64,000 nucleotides of DNA. Origin: Zopfochytrium polystomum (taxonomy: Eukaryota; Chytridiomycota; Chytridiomycetes; Chytridiales; Chytridiaceae). The position numbers were made by a program, and so were the translations under genes. The notes below the pieces were generated by a model. That model saw only the letters and a program-made list of their open reading frames with translations, ran no database searches and was not told where the DNA came from. Within the stretch, counting starts at the first letter, position 1. Every line of letters starts with the position of its first letter. Below are positions 42,519 through 56,048 of this stretch, piece after piece. The DNA lies in assembly GCA_025765615.1 (NCBI GenBank), contig JAIVFJ010000113.1:124001-188000 (forward strand), given 5' to 3'.

Positions 42519-44546
42519 ATAGAAGCTGACAGATGCAGTATTCGAATTCTGAGATGCATGGTTGCACCAGTTCTGTTTTTTTTTTTTTTTGTTTTTTTTT
42601 TTTTTTTACCCCGTCCCTGCGGACCTCGTTGAGGTTGCGCCTTTTGGTGTGCCCGCACATAAAATCTAACGCAAGCGTTGCGACATGGGGGCGTGGCGCC
42701 ACATAGCCTGCGTCAAGTGCTAACTTACAGGCGATCAGTGTTGTAACTGTCCATGCTGCTATTTTCTCACGCGAAATACATGGCCCATAACATAATCTGC
42801 GCAAAAGAAGGAGGTAGTGATAAGAACGAAAGGTAGAGTTGGGTCCGTTCAGTTGTTCCCGTTCAGTTGATCATGGAAATTGGCAGCTCCATTCGTTACC
42901 AAGAAACTCCCAGGTGTTACAGTGGGTTGACAAATGTTTTCGGCCAACACTAAAATTTGAAGGCCGAATAGCCTACGTCACTTCGGGAAACTCTGGCAAT
43001 TCTAAATTATTTCCAATGAAGCTTGGTATGCTGCAAGTAGAAATTTAAGGCATTATGCTGCGTAAAGGAGACCGCGCAGAATGGTCCAGAGAATTCGATT
43101 TTATGGCTTTATGTCGAAAACTCCAAAAATTTAAGGAAAAACTTGCAATGATGATAAAGTGGTGCAAGGCGATGTCTGGCAATGACTGCTGGTTCTTTCA
43201 CTATTCCATGGATGGGGCGAAAAATCTGTGGCAGGACTGAATACATTTTAGTTAAAAACGGAAAATTTTTGTCGTGAACGAGGGTTTCTAAGTGACATAA
43301 TCAACTTGGGTGCTGATGATAACTTCAAACCCACATCTTGGTTTGGGAAATAGCTGAACGATAAGAGGCCGAAATCTATTTTCAGAAGTTGCAACAAGGC
43401 TGATTCGGATTAGGCCAGTTTTGCGCCAAAAAAAGCCTTTCACCTGCAAGAAGGAATTTCAAACAGACCATCCCGCCTCCAAAGCCAAAGGACCACCAAC
43501 CTGAAGAAGGCATAAAAAGAAAAAATAAAATAAAAAATAAAAAAAAAGTTCTTCAGCAGCAAAACCACCACCGACGAATTTCGCATCTACTTTCTTGTAA
43601 ACCCTTCAACCGGACTGCCGATTGTGTAGTGGCCGACCCTGGAGTCTCAGACATATATACCTCGCTATCACCGACAGCAAGTGCTGCTTCTCCAACTACA
43701 TTCCCCACTTCAAGCCCATTCACATTGGAGACACTGAGTGGGCACAAGCAGGCAGGCCATGATGTGTACACCAAGAGAAGAGCCCAGAGACTGGATAGGG
43801 ACAACAACATCAAAGTGTTGGAAAGAATCTGTCAATCCCCAAGACTCCTTGGTGGAAGAATATGTTGCATTCATCCATCATATTCTGCGCCAGTTCTTTT
43901 TGGTTATGGCAAACAAATCCTCAATGACAGGATAATAACTCAAATCTGTTTACTTCCACGAAAAAAAAAATAATAATAGTAATAGTTAAGGTATAGTTTT
44001 CGACTCCCAGAGAGGTGGTATAGTTTCAATGTGGCAAATCATGTTTGTGTTCTCTTGTGCGTAACTTCTCTGACAACTTGAACTGGTCCTGTCTTTTCCG
44101 TTTCCTTCCTTTCATTCTAATTTTTTTTTGACACGCGCTTTGTTCAGTTGGGGTCCTCACTGGTCTTCCATAGAAGCAGTCTACTGCAGATGCCTCTCTC
44201 CTCAAGATGGGAGGAGAGCCACCATCAGGGCCAACTGTTGAGACGCAGTCGTGAATCAATGAAATCTTTCGAGTGTCGTGAGAGCAAAAGCAAATCTGTA
44301 TTGTTATAACAGTTGCTACGTTCCACCAACCAGGCGGCCGGCGACGCTTACCCCCACCAGAACGTGGTTGTGGGGGTGCCTCTTCAAACCTCAAAACCAC
44401 GAGAGAAAGGACATAAGAATAAAAGAGCGAAAAGTTCGAGAAAGGAAAAGGAGAGGGGGGTTCGAGAGGGGGAGAGAGAGAGAGAGAGAGCAAAGCAAGT
44501 ACAACTGCTTAAAAAAATAAAACTACGCCACGAAGGTGAAGAGCTC
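42519..44546. other. Convergent intergenic region, no gene supported
   Basis: T-tracts at 42578-42607 follow DPH2. Plus-strand frames at 43055-43240 and 43629-43973 have no recognisable motif. A short A-tract is at 43538-43547 and a GA tract at 44470-44492, just past the end of the Cys-rich gene on the minus strand. Confidence 0.45.
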
Positions 44547-47500
44547 TCAACAGTCTTCGGGGGCAGTGCAAGCACCCGTGTTCCCGCAGCAAATTTGACC
44601 AGAGTCACCGCAAGAAATGGACTCGCCAATGCTCTCGTTCACGCAAATGACCAAAGAGACCGCGCTCCTGCAGCGCGCGTCGACGCCGACATTGTCCTTG
44701 CAGAGGGAAGGGCAGCCGTCCATCGGAGAGCAAGATCGCGTAGAGTCGCAGCAGAAATTATTGCCGTCGGTGGAGCAATCCCGCTCCGTCGCCGTAGAGC
44801 CGCCTTGGCAGTCAAGAAGCGAGAGCTGGTCGGAAGAACACATTCGGCCGTCGGGAGCACCAATGCACTCATCCACACTACTGGACGACTTTGTAGTCAA
44901 GGCAGTGCCAAGAGCGGGGCAGTTGTAGGCGAAGTCGCAAGTGTTTGTTGTTGGGCAGCAGACAGTGCCGGCAGCACACTTCATTCCAGTGAACGAAGGA
45001 CCGTCCTTGGTGCAAAGGGTGTAGGTGGACGAAGAAGTGCAGAACATCGACGAAGAACCGCTGGTGCATGCGCCCGATGGATAGACCGAAGTCGTTGTTC
45101 CCGAAGACCCACAATTCTCCTTCTTGTCACAGAGACCAGTGGAAGGGCAGCAAACCATACCAGGCGAGCAAGCGATGCTGGTTTGGTTGGAAACGTAACT
45201 GTTGCTCACGCAGTACTTAAAGGACGACGGGCCGGTGCAGCTTGGTTGGTAGTCCGCGACTCCAACGCAGTTGTTGTACACAGGAGCTGGAGATGGAGAC
45301 GGTGCCGCGTAAGTGGGTGCAGTCGTGGACGTCGCCGTTGGAGTTCCAGAGTAGGTCACAGTCGTGGCGGAGTAGTACGGTGTTGACGTGGAAACAACCG
45401 AAGCGGTGGGTCCCGTGTAGGTGGGTACCTTGGGAGCAACGGCGCAAACCGGATCAGACGGGAACCGACAGGCATTGCCGCAGCAGACGGTTCCTGGCTG
45501 GCAGCTGAGTGGAGCGGTGTAGACAGCTGTTGAAGGATTGTCAGAAATAGAACAGCTCTAGAGTGCAAGGCCCAGGCGCAAACCTACCATTGTTCATGCA
45601 AGACACAAACTGAAGCGTGTTTAGGCAAGCGATTCCAGTGTCCGGAACGCCTGCGCACACATTCGAATACGTTGGAACAGGAGTGTACTTTGGCGTGGGG
45701 GATGGGGCCACTTTTGTCGAGTAAACTGCCGAGTACTGAGACGTGATCGTGTATGCAGGAGGCGCCGTGGCGGTTTCCACAGGGCGGGAAGACGGAACGT
45801 AAGGCTTCGCGCCGGCGCACAGCGGGTCAGTCGAGTAAGTGCAGGCCCCACCACAGCAGACGGTACCAGCAGGACAGTTGAGCGGCGCAGAGTAAATGCC
45901 TGCAATGGGAACGGAAGGGAAAAAAAGATAAGAATGCAGCTGCACACTACACCAGGAAAATAGAAGTCGACCACGTACTACTATGCAAGCAAGTGACAAA
46001 TTGCGACGCCGATGTGCACGCTATCGCCGAATCAGGGACCCCGGCGCAGACATTCGAGTAAGCAGGGTTGCTGGAGCTGACGCACTGATTCCCGCTGCAG
46101 ACAGTGCCAAGCGGGCACGGAAGAGTACCGTACACTGGGGAGCCGCCCTTGCAGATTGCGATCGAGGCCGGGTTGACGCAGGCAGTGCCGCCGTCTGGAA
46201 TGCCAGCACAAATATTCACAGGGGTCGAGGGAGGCTTGTAGGAAGGAGGAGGCGCAGTGTACGGTGGAGGCAGAACTGCAGAGCAAGCCTCCGGCTGCAG
46301 GCATTGGTTCTTGTCGGCGCAGCAGATAGTTCCCAACGGGCAAGACTGTGGGGCATAGGACGCAAAGACGCCGTTCTGGCAAATGTTGAACTCCGTCTTG
46401 CTGACGCAGAGAATTTGATTGTTCGCCATGTTCGCGCAGACTTGGGCCTTCGCGGTGGTGGGACAGTCACCCGGCTTCCCGCACACGTTCGGAGTACTGC
46501 CAGAGCAGCAGACAGTGCCTGGTGCGCAGTATTGGTCCAGAGCAGAAACCAATTGCTGATTCAGACAGAAATTGAACGTGTTTGCAGACCGACAGACAAT
46601 CTGCATGTCCGGCACCTTAGAGCACGGGTTCGTGGCAGGAGGCGTGTAAGTTCCTGGGACATAGTCGACCGGGCAGTAAGGAGGCGGGGTGATAGCTTTT
46701 GGCGGGACATAGGGATTCGGCGGCGGAGAGTACAGGACACCGCCGTTGGCGCAGAGCGGATCGGAGCTAAAGACGCAAGCGTTTCCGCAGCAGACGGTAC
46801 CGGCCGGGCACGGCATCGGTGGAGTGATCGCGACTGGCAGGTTGTGCGGGGAGAAAACAAAACAACAGTTAGTCACTACGTCTAATCGAGCAGCCTGGCA
46901 ACACTCACGTCCGTTAAGACACGTCGAGTATGTCGAAGAACTGACGCAGGCAATGCTAGAGTCCGGAACACCGCTGCAGATATTCACACCGCAATTAGCA
47001 TTGCTCGGGAACACACAAGCGTTTCCACAGCACTTGGTTCCTGGGGCGCAAGACTGAGCCGCAGTCGGAAGGCCCCCCAAGCAAATGCTGAACTGAGACG
47101 GGTTGATGCAGGCAATGTTCGAGTCCGGCACCCCGGCGCACACGTTCGACGCCGACATATCGAAGTTCGTGGGAACATCAGAAGGCTTCTCGAGCAGGTA
47201 CGAGTACGTCTTGAAACTCGATGTAGCTTCGCACTTGTTCGTCGACTGGCTGCAAACCTGCCCGGCAGGGCAAGTGGTCATACCCGGAAGGAAGTCCCCA
47301 GAAGAGCACGTCTTGAAAGCAGTGCTGCCAATGCAAATGGTAGCGCCGTTGGGCATGCCCTTGCACAGAGGATCAAGAATCTTCTTGCAGTTGTACTCCC
47401 AGTCGCAAATGTTGGTGTCGGCGCAGCAAACTGTTCCCTCGGGGCAAGAAAAGTCGGGGCTGGACAGGTACACTACATTGATTTGGTGGCGAACAATTAG

Positions 47501-50500
47501 TCACGGAAAGAAAAAGCCCACCGCTTGGTCTCCTCACTTTGGTTTAAGCAGTAGTTGAAGGACGACTTGCTGCGGCAGCGAATAAGATTATCCGAGCAAC
47601 CGGTGCAGGAGCCCGACTTGTACGGAACAGGGGGCGTCGCAGGCGTTGGAGGCGTAGGCGGTGTGATGACGGGAGGAGTGTACGACGGTGGGCGAGCGCA
47701 CATTGGGTGGGATGCCGCAACGCACGCGTTCCCGCAGCAGTACGTTCCTGAAGGGCATGACACGGGCGGAGTGTACGACACTAAAGGGTAAGGGCGAAAA
47801 AGAGTACTTGTGAGAAAAAACAAAAAAAAAGGCACGGTCGCCGCTTCGAATACTCACGGCCTCCTTTGCAGATCGTGTACTGAGTGTCACTGGTGCAGGA
47901 AATCGTGTTGTCTTTGCATCCGGCGCACGACTGGCAGAGGGCGCTTTTCGGGTCCACGCAGCTGTTGCCACAGCAAACCTGACCGGCAGGGCAGGCCTTC
48001 AGTCCGACAACAGGCAAGCCGCTCTTGCAGAACGCGTAGTACGTCGGGTTGACGCACGCCATTTTTCCGTCGGCTACGCCATCGCAGTAGTCAGTCGGAA
48101 CGTTCGCGATGGGAAGAAGTTGAACTCCGTTCGGATCCACAGAGGGCTTTGGAAGCTGCGAAAGGCACTGAGACTGAGGCAAGCACTTGTTCGAGTCAGC
48201 ACAGCAGACGGTGCCAAACGCACAGCTCTGAGGGACGGCCGTCGTAAACTCTGCAGCCAGAGAGGAAGAATATCAGTCTGTGTCGGTAGAGTAGCCATTT
48301 GCAACATACGTCCTTTCCAGCAAAGGTTGAACTGTGTGGCCGAAACGCAAAGTTGGGCATTGTCGGGGAGTCCATTGCAAGGCTCAGGCAGATACGGGAC
48401 GTTCGGCTTCACCGGACACTCTCCGTACCACGTGCACCGCTGTAACGACTGGCAGCAGTAGGTGCCAGCAGGACAGTACTGATCCGCGGTTTTGGGGAGA
48501 ATGCCTAACGAGTACAAAAAGTGGATGAGCGGAGGACGCAAGAACACAAAAACAGGAACTCACTCTGGCCAAGGCAGAAATTAAACGACTTAGCCGAGGT
48601 ACAGACAATGTTGTTGTCCGGGACTCCAGTGCAGATCCCCGCTGGGGTCGTAGGAACAACCGAAGGAGGATTGTAGACAGGGGGTGGCAGGTAGGTGTTT
48701 GGCGCACAGTTCGGTCCGGGAGTGGTTGCGCACATTGGATCCGTGCTGAAGACGCAGGCGTTTCCGCAGCAGACCGTTCCAGGAGCGCAAGGCATTGAGG
48801 GAGTGATAGGGGACTTGTTCTGGCACAGGACGTATTTCGCCACGTCGGAGCATGCCATCTGTCCGTCTGGGATTTGCGCGCATGGGTTCAACGGGTTTCC
48901 GCCGCACGCGGGGTCATCCGGGTACACACAGGCGTTGCCGCAGCAGACCGTACCAGCAGCACAATTCTGCACACCAGTGGAAGGCACTAGCAATAGAAAA
49001 AGTCGTCTCAGAACATTGTCACCATCGACGAAATGCACTGAAACTTACTCTGGTTCAGACAAAGAGAGAAGGAATTGGTGTTGACGCAAGCGACGTGATT
49101 GTCGGGTAGCCCGGCGCAAATGTTCGACGGCAAGGTGTACTGCGGAACAGTCACTGGGGGGGCCACCGGATATACAGACTTGCAGTTGGAAAGGTAGTCA
49201 CACTTGTTCGAGTTGGCGCAGCAAACCGTTCCGGGAGCACAAGACTGCGTGGATGACGGAATGAACGCACCCTTGCTGCAGTAGCGGAACTGGTACAGGG
49301 AGATGCACGCGATGCCGCCGTCAGCAATCTTTGAACATGAAGGTGCCGGAAGCGAGGGGATGGTTGGTGCAGGGAGAGCATATCCACAGTTTGCGGCGTA
49401 ATCGCAAAGGTTCGTCTCAGCACAGCATACAGTGCCGTAGGGACAGTACTGGTCGGCCGCATCGATAAAGGTGCCACCCGAGCAGAAGTTGAACGTGGTC
49501 TTGGAGCGACAAACAATCGATCCGTCGAGTGCACCACTGCAAGTGGGTGTGTATGGCGCAGGCGGGATGTAAGAGGGCGGCGTGGGAGGCGTATACTTCG
49601 GAGTCGACCCTGGGCAGCCGTCGACGTCGCACCGGTTGAGACCGTCGCAGCAAACAAGTCCAGCTGGACAAGTAATGTCGGTCGATGTGTAGATTTCTGG
49701 GGCGGAACGAGTGTTAGAGCGCTAAAGCAAGCAAGCAAGCTTTAATCCTTACGTTGGTTTACGCAGTACTTGAACGTGTTGCTTCCCGTGCAGAAAATCT
49801 GATTGTCCTTCTTGCCCTTGCAGGACGGTGGGGGGACGTAGGTCGTGACAGTGGACGGGCACGATGAATCATCGCAACGGCCCGTGTTGGAGCAACAAAC
49901 TTGGCCGTAGGGGCAGGACTGGTCTACCGCCGAGGCCATCGCTAAAAAAGCCGAGGTCAGTCTTGAGCCGCAGAGATTTAAAGATGCAAAACATCACGTA
50001 CTTTGATTCCAGCAAATGTTGAACGTGCTTTGCCCCGTGCAAACGACAGCATTGTTTGCTTGGCCCGTGCAGAGACTGACAGACGGAGTGTAAGGCGGTG
50101 GGGGGTCGACGTACGCCGGTGGAGCACTGTAACAGGAGGTGTCGCATCTTTGGGTAGCTTCACAGCAAGTAAGACCTGCAGGGCAAGACTGGTCGTACGC
50201 GGCAACAGGGCCTGAGCACAGAAAAAGAGGTGACAGGTTAGCGCTTGACAAAGAGATTTAGGCCGTAAACTCACTCTGTCCGTAGCAAAAGTTGAAAGTG
50301 GTCGGGGATGTGCACTTCAGCCGGTTGTCCGGTTGGCCAGAGCAGTCGCATTTTGTGATCGACTGTCCAGTAGCGACCTTCAGTCCAGTCACAACGGGAG
50401 CGTGGATGAGGTAGCCTCCAGAAGACGACGCTGGCACAACAGAGCCGTAGGTCGCAGGGCATCCTGCGACGTCACATCGGTTGGTGGACGCGCAGCAAAC

Positions 50501-53421
50501 AAGGCCAGGAGGACACTTTTGCGAGGACGAAGATACCGGTACTGCAAGGGAGGGAGATTTAGTTCAGGAAGTGGGATGGAACAGCAAAGGTCGGATAACT
50601 CACGTCCGTTTTGGCAAATGTTGAAGGTGGTTTGACTGGTACAGTAAATGTTGCCATCCTTGACGTTTTGACAGTCCGAGGGGTTGTACGGAATCGGGGT
50701 TGAAGGAATGTAGGAGCTAGACTGACACCCAGCAACGTCGCACGCGTTCAGGTTCTCGCAGCAGAACAATCCAGGCTGACACGTTAAGTCCACAGAGCTA
50801 GCAGGCTTTCCGCTCTGGCAAATGCGGAAAGACGTCGCTGAAGTGCACCGAATCATGCCGTCTTTGACGCCCGAGCAATTGATCGTGGGGGGAACGTAGA
50901 CAGGAATGTTCGGGTTCGGGGGGACGTACGGTGTCGTCGAGCAGCCCGGGTAGTCGCACTTGCCTTTCTCGCCACAGCAAACGAGACCTGAAGGACACAC
51001 TTGCGACGGAGTAGTGAGCCCGCTCTGGCACAACGTAAACGAGTTTCCTCCAAGGCAGAGCATTTTTCCGTCGGGTTGGCCGTTGCAGTTGACGGGGGGC
51101 GGGGTCGGAGGAACGTAGGCGGGGCAGTTTGACTCGCAGGATTGAGTCGTCTCGCAGCAAGTAAGACCCGAAGGGCAGTATTGGTCGAACGTACTGGCTT
51201 TCGCGCCATTCGAGCAGATGTTGAACGTGTTCGGGGAAGTGCACGTTACGTAGCCGTCGTTTTTGCCATCGCATGAGCCACCAGTGTTCTGAACGGGAGG
51301 TGTTGGGTTGTAAGGTCCCGAAGTTGGTGGATCTTTTGGGATTGGGCTTGGCGTCCCCTTGCAACCGTTCCAGTCGCATCGGTTCAAATTGTCGCAGCAA
51401 ACAAGGTTCGCGGGGCAATTTTGGTCCAGACCAGAAAATCCTCCACCGTGACAAATGTTGAACGTGGTGGCTGAACGGCAGACAATCTGGTTGTCGACTT
51501 TGCCCGTGCAACCCGCTGGGTTCGGGTTGGGGTTGTAGGGTGGCGAAGGTGGAGGGCTGATGGGTGGGACCGGAGACGCCGTTCCAGAGCAGCCAACAAC
51601 ATCGCAGCGGTTCAGGTTGGCGCAACAGACGGTGGTGGCGGGGCAATGTTGGGCGACCGCAGCCGCCTCCTTTCCGCCAGAGCAAATGTTGAATGTGGTA
51701 AGACTCTTGCAAACAATCTGGTTGTCCTTCACGTTGGCGCAGCTCTGCGGGGCCGGCGAGTAGTTGCATCCGGGGTAGCCGCAAGCCTGTTGGCCTTCGC
51801 AGCACTCGAGACCCGGTGGGCAAGACTGGTCCGCAGCCTTGACGAGTGCCCCCGACAGACAGTAGTTCAAGGTTGTCTTGCTTTGGCAAACCATATAGCC
51901 ATCTGGCTTGGAAGCACACGCACCATTCGGGGTTGGAACGTATGCCGGCGGAACGTAGACGGGTGGAACGTAAACTGGCGGTTGAGTAACGGGAGCCGGC
52001 GGAGTGTAGTCAGCGGCACACGTCGTATCGCAGCGTTGGGATCCCTCGCAGCAAATAAGGCCGGCTTGGCAGGTCTGGTCTCCGTACGGCTTGATTCCGT
52101 TCTTGCAAATGTTGAAAGTCGTCGCAGAGGTGCAAAGGACGTAATTGTCCGGCTTGCCCGCACAAGTCCCCGTTGGCACAACCGGAACACCGGGGTTGTA
52201 CGTTGGTGGCGGCGCGTACGATGGGTTCGCGCAGCCAGGGACATCGCACCGGTTTAAGCCCTGGCAACAAACAAGACCAGGCTGGCAAGATTGATCGGCA
52301 GAGTTGACTTCCGCTGTGGGACGGGAAAAATTCGGTCAGCGAAACACCGGAATGCTCCCGAACGCTTACCTCCATATTGGCACATATTGAAGGTGGTTGC
52401 AGATTTGCAGACAATGTTTCCGTCTCCAACGCCAGAGCAGCTTGACGGCGCCGTCTGCTTGCAACCGGGAACGTCACAGCGACCCAAGTTGGGACAGCAA
52501 ACAAGCCCAACTGGGCAGCTTTGGTCCGAAGTGGATGCGAGACCTGTTTGAGATAGAATTAAGTCAAAAAGTCCAATGCGAGGGAAGGGGCTTAAGAAAT
52601 TGTTACCTCCGCCAAGGCAGTAATTAAGGGTTGTTCCCGATGTGCACACGAGCGTGCCGTCCAACTTGCCGCTGCACGGAGCGTAGGTGCCAGAGTACGT
52701 CGGGGCCGGAATGTATGTTGTGGTCGTGGTGGTTGGCGTGGGAGTGTACGAATACCCTTGCGCGCATTCCCAAATGAAGCGGCAAGCAGAAACGCCGCCT
52801 CCGTTCGGGCAGCAGACGGTTCCTGAAGGACAGGCCATGGACACGACGAGAGGCGCTGCGTATGCGAAGGGTGTTGGTGGAGGTTAGCATGGATGGGCGG
52901 GAAGACAAGTTGGGGCGGACAGGTTCGGACATACATTGGTACGAGCATGTCACAAACATCGTTTGGCCGACGCAAACGACAGTGCCATCAACCGCGCCAT
53001 TGCCGCAGACAGCGCCACACGCGGGGTCGTTCGACGCAACGATTTGGTTGTTGCAGCACTTTTGCGCGACCGGCAGAGTCGTGAGCGTGCTCCCCGCGGC
53101 TGAGGTCGTCGTCGGTTCGTGGTCGTATCGGTTTTCAAATCGTCGTTGGTGAAGGCGTCAGAAAAAGGGAATGCGCAAGGGGCAAATCAAAGGAGAAGCA
53201 ATGGCCCCTTGGGGTCCCCCGCACAGTCCGGCAGGGGGGGGAGGGGGGGGAGAGAAACAGGATTGCGACTCACCATTGTACCCGCACGTGTAATACGACC
53301 TCAAGTTTGCGCAGACGATGGCCCCTGGGGTCTGGCCGTAGCACGCGTCCCCGGCGACGCCCGTCGCAGAGGATGCCAAGGCCAGCGCAATGGCCGCCAA
53401 GGGCCAAAGCTTCTGGGACAT
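44547..53421 (-). CDS. Giant secreted Cys-rich repeat protein (chitin-binding-like modules)
   Basis: Seventeen exons on the minus strand: 53274-53421, 52935-53099, 52607-52855, 52370-52543, 50604-52313, 50275-50541, 50002-50211, 49753-49941, 49049-49696, 48564-48986, 48310-48504, 47858-48250, 47538-47780, 46909-47472, 45979-46833, 45588-45899 and 44547-45526. They total 7,725 nt and 2,574 residues. All 16 introns are phase 1. The protein begins with a clear signal peptide (MSQKLWPLAAIALALASSA). The remainder is about 36 modules of about 70 residues. Each has CxGxxDGxxxC, then a segment like TTFNICxNG, then CPxGxxCC and a last Cys, with Pro/Tyr/Thr-rich linkers. The Cys spacing recalls the chitin-binding modules CBM19 or CBM14, so a wall-binding or extracellular-matrix role is my inference. 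There is no catalytic domain, membrane anchor or GPI tail; the protein ends in a Cys-containing module. It is expected to be extracellular and disulfide-rich. Confidence 0.85.
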
Positions 53422-53426
53422 ATGCG

Positions 53427-53563
53427 CTGTGGAGGATATCGCGGGGGTTGATTGTGGGATTATCGATGACGAAGGGATAAGTAAGGAACGGTTAGGAAAG
53501 GGAAACAAGGTCCAAGCGGAGGGGGAGTGCAGGGTGTTGGTGTGCGAGAGTACTCACACGCGG
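53427..53563 (-). other. Possible 5'-leader intron of the Cys-rich gene
   Basis: On the minus strand a GTGAGTACT donor-like site follows GCGT at about 53560, and a CCTCCACAG acceptor-like site lies a few bases before the ATG at 53421. Removing the interval would leave a short leader. This is a splice-pattern inference only. Confidence 0.3.
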
Positions 53564-54076
53564 TCAGGTTTCTCCGACTGCTTCTGGTTCTCGCGCCTAG
53601 AAAAAAAAGCAGCCCGCAAGGGCGCATTCGGTTAGCGTGATGGGGGTCAAACGCGTGCGCACAAAAGCAGCAGAAGAATGCAAAGCCGGGGCAGCAGTAC
53701 TGGACGAAAAAGGCATGGTTCCTGGTTCGCGTGCGTCGCGTCCAAGGCCGGAGGGGAAGGCACCCACGGGGTCGGCGTAGGGGGGTTGGGGGCAGGCACC
53801 GGGGAGATTGAAAGCGCGTTGTGGATTTTCATTCTGGGCGTACTCACGCTGAAGTCGGCCGACGGTAGCGAGTTTTTTGTTCGTGGTGGTGGGCGGGTGT
53901 GAAGATTTCTCTCTCTCTCTCTCTCTCGCGCTAGGTGAGAGTGAGAGGTGGATGGATGGATTGGATGAAGGAGGGTGGGGCCTCTTCTCTGGCTCTTTAT
54001 AATGAAACGGCCCCGTTACTTTGGCGGGGAGAGCAGGGCACAGATGTTGGGAATGAGAGAGAAAGAGGGAGAGAGT

Positions 54077-54079
<3 letters not shown>

Positions 54080-54163
<84 letters not shown>
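54080..54163. repeat. GA dinucleotide microsatellite, about 84 bp
   Basis: The longest uninterrupted simple repeat in the window, in the non-coding region upstream of the Cys-rich gene. Confidence 0.95.
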
Positions 54164-54165
<2 letters not shown>

Positions 54166-54311
54166 CAGAGAGACAGAGAGCGACGTCCGCTTCGAAGCAG
54201 AGGGACCGACAGACAGACGTGACGTTGAGTGAGCGAGAGGCGGGGTTCCAATTGGGGGGGTGTGGGGTGGTGGTAATGGGAAAAACCGAAGAGAGTCGGA
54301 GAGAGGCAGAC

Positions 54312-54353
<42 letters not shown>

Positions 54354-55015
54354 CCAGAGAGGCACAAAGAGAGAAAGGCAGAGAGAGGCAGAGACAGAGA
54401 GAAGGGTGTGTGTGTGTGTGTGTGTGTGCGTGCGTGTGATGATGGATGCACACAGACGCACAGGCCCAAGCAGCAGCAGGCAGGAGCAGCAGCAGACTCA
54501 CACATGCCAACCACAACAACCGCGAGCGAGACAAAAAGCAAAGAGAGCGAGAGAGAGTGGGAGAGATAGTCTGTCGTTGGATTGGTTCGATAGATGGATG
54601 AGTGAGTGAATGATGAGAGGGCAAAGCATTCGTGACAAGGCAAGCCGGTTTTTTTGTTCTCACCACACACGCACAACAGGCACACACACACACACACACA
54701 CAGACGCGTTCCGCGTTGTCGCGAAAAAAAAAAAAAAAAAATTAAAAAAAAAAAATTTGGAAAAACAAAATAAAGAAAAGTAAATAAAATGAAGAAAAAA
54801 AAAAGAAAGAAAAATCCTGACCCTGAGAAACACGTGCCGACGGTCTCGTCTCTCTCTGTCTCTCTCTCTCCCTCTCTGTCTTTCTCTCGTCCCCTCTCTC
54901 GCTGAGCCTCTCTCTCCTCCCTCTCTCTCTCTCTCTCTCTCTCTCCCTTTATCCCTCGCTTCACGCACCAAGCAGCTACCCACCTGCCACCCACCCAACC
55001 CCCGAACCCGCCAAC

Positions 55016-55018
55016 CGC

Positions 55019-55060
<42 letters not shown>
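55016..55060. repeat. AAC trinucleotide microsatellite
   Basis: About 15 copies of CAA/AAC in non-coding sequence. Confidence 0.95.
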
Positions 55061-55061
<1 letters not shown>

Positions 55062-56048
55062 CAATCGATTGGGGATAGGGGGATAGGGGGACGGTGGGTC
55101 AGTCACGGGTGGGTCGGCTCATAAAATAATATCAAATCAATCAGCGCCCCACGGGTGGGTCGCGCGTTTTGCTTCGTTGTTAGAGAAAAAGGACGGGTGG
55201 GGGGGGGGGGTGGGAGACGAAGCAGGAAAAAAAAAAGGGAACGAAATGAACTTTTCAGGTCGCTTCCGTTTGTCGTCCGTATGCATGTGTGACTGTGTGT
55301 GAGTGTGTGTGTGTGTTTCTGTGCGTGTTTGTTTGTTTCCCTCCCTTTTTTCTCTTTCTCCACCCTTTACTTCTCTTCAACTCTCTTCACACACACACAC
55401 ACACACACGGTTTTTTTTGGAAACGGCGTATGCGGGATCAAATGTAGAAAGAGTGACCGGGGGGAGAGACGGGGAGCAACATAACTTGAATAAACTGTTG
55501 GGGATGGCGGGGACGGAGGGCAGTCGGGCGGTAGGGTAGGTGACTTTTGCTAATTTTTTTCTTTTTGTTTGTATGTTTCGGCGCGGGGGAAGGGGCGGAG
55601 GCAAGAGAGAGTATGTGAGAGAGAGGAGGGCAATGGAGGGGGGGAAAGGCGACAAGAGAAAAAAAAAAAAGAAAGAAACAACCCATAGGACAAAAGAGGA
55701 CAGGACCTGGGCGTGCGTTGGTAGAGGGGGGAAAGCTTGGAGCCGGCGATGGGCGGGTTTATGAATTGCCTGGGTCTTTGTTTTATCGGGGGGAACTGGA
55801 GAAAGAAAAGAGGAAACACAAGGAGAAGGATGCGTGGACGAGGACGGGGCGGTGTTTCCAAAACAAGAAGAACGAAAACAAGAAAGGGGTTGAGGGTTGA
55901 ATTTCAAGAAAGAAGACTTCATCAGGCCCAAGCATCACATACACACACAAACACACACACACACACATCCTACAACCCCCTCACAGACAATAACCGCAAA
56001 ACAGAACCCACCCTTCCGCAAAAAAACACACGAAATTCCACGATAGTT

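Larger units (their letters stand above)
53422..56048. other. Long intergenic region dominated by microsatellites
   Basis: This is the upstream region of the Cys-rich gene. It holds GA tracts (54080-54163, 54317-54346), a GT tract (54406-54429), CA tracts (54680-54702, 55389-55409, 55941-55966), CT-rich sequence (54850-54945), A-tracts near 54725-54755, and an AAC trinucleotide tract of about 45 bp (55016-55060). All long frames here translate these repeats. No coding gene is supported. Confidence 0.7.

Noticed and set aside
44313..45386. 357-codon plus-strand frame and similar ones at 45983-46885
   Set aside because: They are antisense to confirmed exons of the Cys-rich gene and Arg/Ala-rich without motifs.
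48505..49038. Separate small secreted proteins within 44.5-53.4 kb
   Set aside because: Each frame ends at consistent GT/AG borders and all joins are phase 1, so they are exons of one gene and not a gene family cluster.
53597..54994. 465-codon minus-strand frame
   Set aside because: It is a translation of GA and GT microsatellites into Leu/Ser runs, lying in the upstream region of the Cys-rich gene.
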